Source: CAZMCH01 sp964564735 (GTDB lineage Bacteria; Poribacteria; DTPJ01). From it: a stretch of 14,742 nt of DNA. Location: positions 1 to 14,742 of the forward strand of contig CAZMCH010000101.1 of the NCBI GenBank assembly GCA_964564735.1. The letters run 5' to 3'. Position 1 is the stretch's first letter. Each line of letters begins with the position of its first letter. A program made the translations under genes and the position numbers. This document shows, in pieces, positions 14,118 to 14,742 of this stretch. The notes beneath the pieces are model-generated. The model ran no database searches and was not told the DNA's origin. It was given only the letters and a program-made list of their open reading frames with translations.

Positions 14118-14742
14118 CTATATTGGCAATGTCACAGGCAAACCTTTCTCTGATGATAAATAAGCCGCTTCAGCTATCTCTATTCCTGCACGCCCTACAC
14201 AACCCGATGTCGTTGGTTTTTCCTCTCCTGCAATACACTTTAGCCAATGATCAATGCTTGCGCCCTTTGATGCATAACTCCAATAGTTCCTTTCTCTTGC
14301 TTCTGGTGATAGCGTTCTGTATGTGTCATCATCAGGAACTTCTGCCTTAAAGTTTTCAGCCTCTTTCATATCATGCGTTTTCCATCGCAATCCGCCTTCT
14401 GAAAAAGACGCTGACCCATTTGTGCAGACAACGCCTTCTCCGCCATGGCCTATCTCTGCTGACCAGCTTTTGATAAACATGCCGACTCCGCCACTCTTGA
14501 AGTTTATTACCAAGACTGCGTTATTCTCGACTGCCTTTGGTTTCTCGGGATATGTGCCACCCAATGGGACATGGCTTGTTTTTGCATATACAGAATCAAC
14601 AGCGCCATAGAGCCATAGCCATACATCAAAGTTGTGAATCGCCTGCTCAACTAACATCCCGCCTGATTCTTCTTTGATGAAAAGCCAAGGATGCCCCGGT
14701 CCGAACCAGCCAACCTGATTGCAATATGCCATTGTAACGTTA
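14118..14742 (-). CDS. Gfo/Idh/MocA-family oxidoreductase, 5' part outside the window
   Basis: The C-terminal domain of a second Gfo/Idh/MocA-type dehydrogenase. The frame is open to the right edge with no stop above the first Met at 14732, so the true start and the NAD(P)-binding Rossmann domain lie outside the window. About 208 residues are visible. GGMLVEQAIHNFDVWLWLYG is the family's substrate-domain segment; its histidine aligns with the catalytic-region His, while Glu-Gln stands near the position often occupied by Asp. Later come VLVINFKSGGVGMF and the C-terminal GIEIAEAAYLSSEKGLPV, as usual for the family. It is the first gene of the visible minus-strand block and 18 nt from the next, so co-transcription is likely. 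Its promoter is not in view. Confidence 0.88.
   Translation of the reverse strand, partial: NVTMAYCNQVGWFGPGHPWLFIKEESGGMLVEQAIHNFDVWLWLYGAVDSVYAKTSHVPLGGTYPEKPKAVENNAVLVINFKSGGVGMFIKSWSAEIGHGGEGVVCTNGSASFSEGGLRWKTHDMKEAENFKAEVPDDDTYRTLSPEARERNYWSYASKGASIDHWLKCIAGEEKPTTSGCVGRAGIEIAEAAYLSSEKGLPVTLPI

Noticed and set aside
1..14742. tRNA, rRNA, transposase, integrase, toxin-antitoxin or phage genes
   Set aside because: Reading both strands, I found no cloverleaf, rRNA-like segment or protein with motifs of these classes.

Overview
The window looks like chromosome from an AT-rich, probably anaerobic or microaerophilic, uncultured bacterium. Two glycyl radical enzymes (GREs), whose radical form is destroyed by oxygen, point to anaerobic metabolism. 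Degenerate short-period intergenic repeats (heptamers and 9-mers) together with abundant Gfo/Idh/MocA-type and amidohydrolase-type genes remind me of candidate phyla such as Poribacteria, or of Planctomycetes relatives. That placement is an impression from style, not a demonstrated assignment. I see no tRNA, rRNA, CRISPR array, transposase, integrase or phage gene.

Layout. Positions 1-161 hold a degenerate repeat and a possible promoter. On the + strand follow a secreted protein with a CsgG/TolB-like N-terminal domain and FG-GAP-like repeats (162-1616), a complete Gfo/Idh/MocA dehydrogenase (1679-2782), a strong hairpin (2793-2815), a near-consensus sigma-70-type promoter (2894-2922), a stand-alone response-regulator receiver (about 3012-3449) and, 11 nt later, a first GRE (3461-5668). 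A 9-mer-periodic repeat lies where this strand meets the convergent minus-strand genes.

The minus strand carries a co-directional block of eight genes. In transcription order these are a Gfo/Idh/MocA protein cut by the right edge, a phosphotriesterase-family hydrolase with a Tat-like leader, an Amidohydro_2-family hydrolase, an FGGY sugar kinase, a flavin-reductase-domain protein, a URO-D-family protein, an HldE-C/RfaE2-like nucleotidyltransferase and a second GRE. Several junctions are tight: 18 and 19 nt gaps, a TGATG overlap, and a possible ATGA overlap. A 56-bp array of eight heptamers plus a second copy of the 9-mer repeat interrupts the block between the two hydrolases.

How it may work together (inference): the dehydrogenase/hydrolase/kinase set is what one expects for oxidation of a sugar or cyclic polyol, opening of a lactone or ester, and phosphorylation. 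The GREs would carry out a radical elimination or C-C/C-X cleavage. The nucleotidyltransferase, URO-D-like and flavin-reductase-like proteins do not fit a standard pathway, and they make the block the best candidate here for an undescribed catabolic system. The first GRE has the Cys-x-Glu active-site pattern of GRE eliminases. The second has Cys-Ser-Gln at that site. No GRE-activating radical SAM enzyme is visible, so activation must come from elsewhere.
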